DNA of 21,542 nt from a virus: the IMG/VR virus record IMGVR_UViG_3300007760_000104, positions 1 to 21,542 of that record; one strand, given 5' to 3'. The number at the start of each line of letters is the position of its first letter. Position 1 is the stretch's first letter. A program made the position numbers and the translations under genes. Below, piece after piece: positions 19,988 through 21,542 of this stretch. Under the pieces are notes generated by a model. That model was not told the DNA's origin. It made no database searches and saw only the letters and a list, made by a program, of their open reading frames with translations.

Positions 19988-21353
19988 GTTCTTTTTTACC
20001 CTTTCCTCTGAACTCTTTATATGCGCTCTTTAAATGTTCCTGTTGCTCCTTAGCGTTAGAAGCCCTAATTTCCTCCAGATTCGTTTGCTTTAGAACCTTT
20101 ATACACACATTGCTCGTGTCCATAAAAATATCATAGACAAACCCATCTGGCCCGTGTCTATTCTTCGCGATAAACATCTTGCCCTTGTTCGCGGTCTTAT
20201 CCTCCACCGTCCGAGAGACAGAGAAGATAAAATCTGCCACAAAGCATTTTGAAAAGGCTTCAGAAATAGACTCCATTGTAATTACGTCAGCATTGATCCC
20301 ACTTCGATTCGTTTGCGAAGCTGTCCATACTGGGCACTTACATTCTTGAGCTATCGCTCTCAGCTCTTCATAAATAGATTCCAATTCATGTCTTTTCTCA
20401 TCATTCTTCGTATTTGGTCGTAATAAATCCCCGTAATCCACAATGATCATATCAGGTATAATTTCGCGATTGCGCAACTTCTCAATATGATTGCGGATTG
20501 TGTTTGGTGACGCTGATTTTGTCGGATATTCTTTTATAATTAAACTTCCATCAAGGTCTTGTACATCCTCGTAAATTTGCTCTTTGAAGGAGTGTAAGTC
20601 TTTTAATGGAACTTTCGTAATGCAGCTATCATACCTAGAGCCGATGGTGGTATCTGCTAGTTCAAGGGTATAGTGTACAACTGTCTTGCCCTCTTTGACA
20701 GCTTGAGATCCAAGATGAACAAGGACCATTGATTTTCCGGCGCCGGTAGGCGCAACCACAACACCAAGCTCACCGGCACCAAGACCCCCCTTACAGAGGT
20801 CGTCAATCATCTTCCACCCAGTGGTTCGTGGATTTCTAATTTGAATTTTGAACCTTTCTTCAAAGTCTTTTACATAATCGTAACCCACGTCATTGTCATT
20901 ACCGAGTTTCATCGCCTCGTTGATGAGCTTTTGAATGTCTTCGAAAGAAGAACGCTGAAGGAGGGGTACAGACTTGAGGATCGCCTCTTTTAAGATTTGT
21001 TTTTTACAAAAGTCTAGTGACGTCGCTTTTATATACTCTTCATCTTGAACAACTGTCTTGCACAGGCGGCTGAAATAATCTCTGACTTGCTTCTGGACAA
21101 GATCGTTCTCTTCTTTCAGTCCGGTCCTAAGTAACGTAGTCATTATCGTAGAAGAGGGGTGTACACTATATTTATCTCGATAATCAAATATCAAGCGAAC
21201 AAACGCTTGAAGATATTTAAGTTCTAAAAAGTTAATGTTTAAGACTTCTCGGATCTGGTCTGAGTATGCCCTGTCTTCGAAAATCAATTGGCAAAGATTT
21301 TCTTGGAAAGATTTTCCAAACTCTGAGAAGCTTACTTTTTCGTTGTGATTCAA
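19974..21353 (-). CDS. dnaB: DnaB-family replicative helicase
   Basis: The 459-residue protein has a helical N-terminal half (1-175) and a RecA-like core: TGWKMIDDLCKGGLGAGELG, Walker A APTGAGKS (201-208), a second motif HYTLELADTTIG with the catalytic Glu, Walker B MIIVDYGDLL, PVWTASQTNR (motif H3-like) and AKNRHGPDGFVY with the arginine finger region. This is the DnaB / T4 gp41 type that unwinds DNA at the fork as a hexamer. No primase domain is fused. The start is a TTG at 21353 with AAGGTGGG five bases upstream. A strong promoter lies directly before it, and nrdJ follows with a 14-base overlap. Confidence 0.95.
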   Translation of the reverse strand: MNHNEKVSFSEFGKSFQENLCQLIFEDRAYSDQIREVLNINFLELKYLQAFVRLIFDYRDKYSVHPSSTIMTTLLRTGLKEENDLVQKQVRDYFSRLCKTVVQDEEYIKATSLDFCKKQILKEAILKSVPLLQRSSFEDIQKLINEAMKLGNDNDVGYDYVKDFEERFKIQIRNPRTTGWKMIDDLCKGGLGAGELGVVVAPTGAGKSMVLVHLGSQAVKEGKTVVHYTLELADTTIGSRYDSCITKVPLKDLHSFKEQIYEDVQDLDGSLIIKEYPTKSASPNTIRNHIEKLRNREIIPDMIIVDYGDLLRPNTKNDEKRHELESIYEELRAIAQECKCPVWTASQTNRSGINADVITMESISEAFSKCFVADFIFSVSRTVEDKTANKGKMFIAKNRHGPDGFVYDIFMDTSNVCIKVLKQTNLEEIRASNAKEQQEHLKSAYKEFRGKGKKEHVQK

Positions 21354-21377
21354 ATACCCACCTTTTATATTCTCTGT

Positions 21378-21406
21378 ATCTTATCAAGTCTGCGCTGGTT
21401 TGTCAA
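21378..21406 (-). promoter_or_regulatory. Sigma70-type promoter TTGACA-N17-TAAGAT with extended -10
   Basis: Minus strand TTGACA at 21406-21401, TAAGAT at 21383-21378, 17-base spacer, with TGA directly before the -10 giving an extended -10. The predicted start is near 21371, about 18 bases before the helicase TTG. The TGA of the preceding gene (21405-21403) lies inside the -35. Confidence 0.82.
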
Positions 21407-21542
21407 CAGTAAAGTTTTAATTTTTCCAAAATATCTGTATGCTTATAATGGCGACCGATAACAGCAAGCAGATCATTGTCTTGGCAGTAAATATGCTCTC
21501 CTTTAAAAGAGCGTATGTTAGTATTGCAAAAATAACATTTGA
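21403..21542 (-). CDS. C-terminal end of an unknown Cys-containing protein (5' part outside window)
   Basis: A frame open from the window edge gives 45 residues ending at the TGA of 21403-21405. It reads KCYFCNTNIRSFKGEHIYC, then DNDLLAVIGRHYKHTDILEK and LKLYC. CxxC at residues 2-5 and Cys at 19 suggest a half zinc finger. A second frame (stop at 21417) is also open to the edge and would encode a hydrophobic C-terminus (TMICLLLSVAIISIQIFW). I prefer the Cys frame because its composition looks soluble and typical and its stop sits inside the -35 box, as for two other genes here. The start is not visible and the function is unknown. Confidence 0.5.
   Translation of the reverse strand, partial: KCYFCNTNIRSFKGEHIYCQDNDLLAVIGRHYKHTDILEKLKLYC

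Noticed and set aside
21417-21542. Hydrophobic reading frame at the right edge
   Set aside because: Possible but less likely than the Cys-containing frame, whose stop is within the -35 box like two other genes; kept as an alternative only.
1-21542. tRNA genes, CRISPR arrays, insertion sequences, attachment sites
   Set aside because: No cloverleaf-like gap, regularly spaced repeats, transposase or integrase was seen; gaps between genes are mostly under 90 bases.

Overview
The window looks like part of a large tailed-phage genome (Caudoviricetes, probably a big lytic phage of a Gram-negative, possibly aquatic, host). Every supported gene is on the minus strand, packed with 4-25 nt overlaps or gaps of a few bases. 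The genes mix replication and nucleotide functions (DnaB-type helicase, DNA polymerase III alpha, class II ribonucleotide reductase, dUTPase, an IMPDH/GMP-reductase-family enzyme, a DUF3310 protein) with host-takeover functions (GroEL, a GroES-like co-chaperonin, ClpP), lysis (GH25 lysozyme, a holin-like membrane protein) and many small unknowns. I see no integrase, transposase, tRNA, rRNA or CRISPR array. Phage type is an inference from gene content; the host cannot be named from this window.

Transcription runs right to left. Right block (21542 to about 17585): the tail of a Cys-containing protein, then a strong sigma70-type promoter for the helicase and NrdJ. Next block (17558 to 9391): a GapR-like small protein, the GroES-like protein, a DUF3293-like protein, a Rossmann-start unknown, a nucleotidyltransferase-like protein, Pol III alpha, dUTPase, a zinc ribbon, an SH3-like protein, a small membrane protein, a fatty acid hydroxylase-like membrane protein and another SH3-like protein. 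Then come two very good sigma70 promoters about 200 bp apart; the upstream one drives an apparently leaderless 56-codon gene, and the downstream one carries a 7-bp dyad exactly in its spacer. The second promoter leads into DUF3310, an unknown, the IMPDH-like enzyme, an unknown and a sigma region-4-like protein. Left block (6936 to 1): an acidic scaffold-like protein, a membrane protein, an unknown, ClpP, a small charged protein, a nuclease-like unknown, GroEL, a holin-like protein, three small unknowns, a glutaredoxin and a GH25 lysozyme cut by the window edge.

Together the genes make a self-sufficient replication and nucleotide supply (helicase, replicase, B12-dependent reductase, dUTPase and purine enzyme, with a glutaredoxin as possible reductant) plus protein-quality-control genes (GroEL with its own GroES-like partner, ClpP) that probably help assemble or process phage proteins. 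At least five near-consensus sigma70 promoters suggest the host RNA polymerase is used directly. A 13-14 nt motif upstream of two other genes, and a sigma-region-4-like protein, are candidates for a phage-specific later expression class.

The most noteworthy points are the chaperonin pair encoded about 14 kb apart, -35 boxes that contain the stop codon of the preceding gene (three cases), the dyad-containing promoter, and the adjacent nucleotidyltransferase-like and Rossmann-start genes beside the replicase. There is no gene-free stretch over 300 bases.
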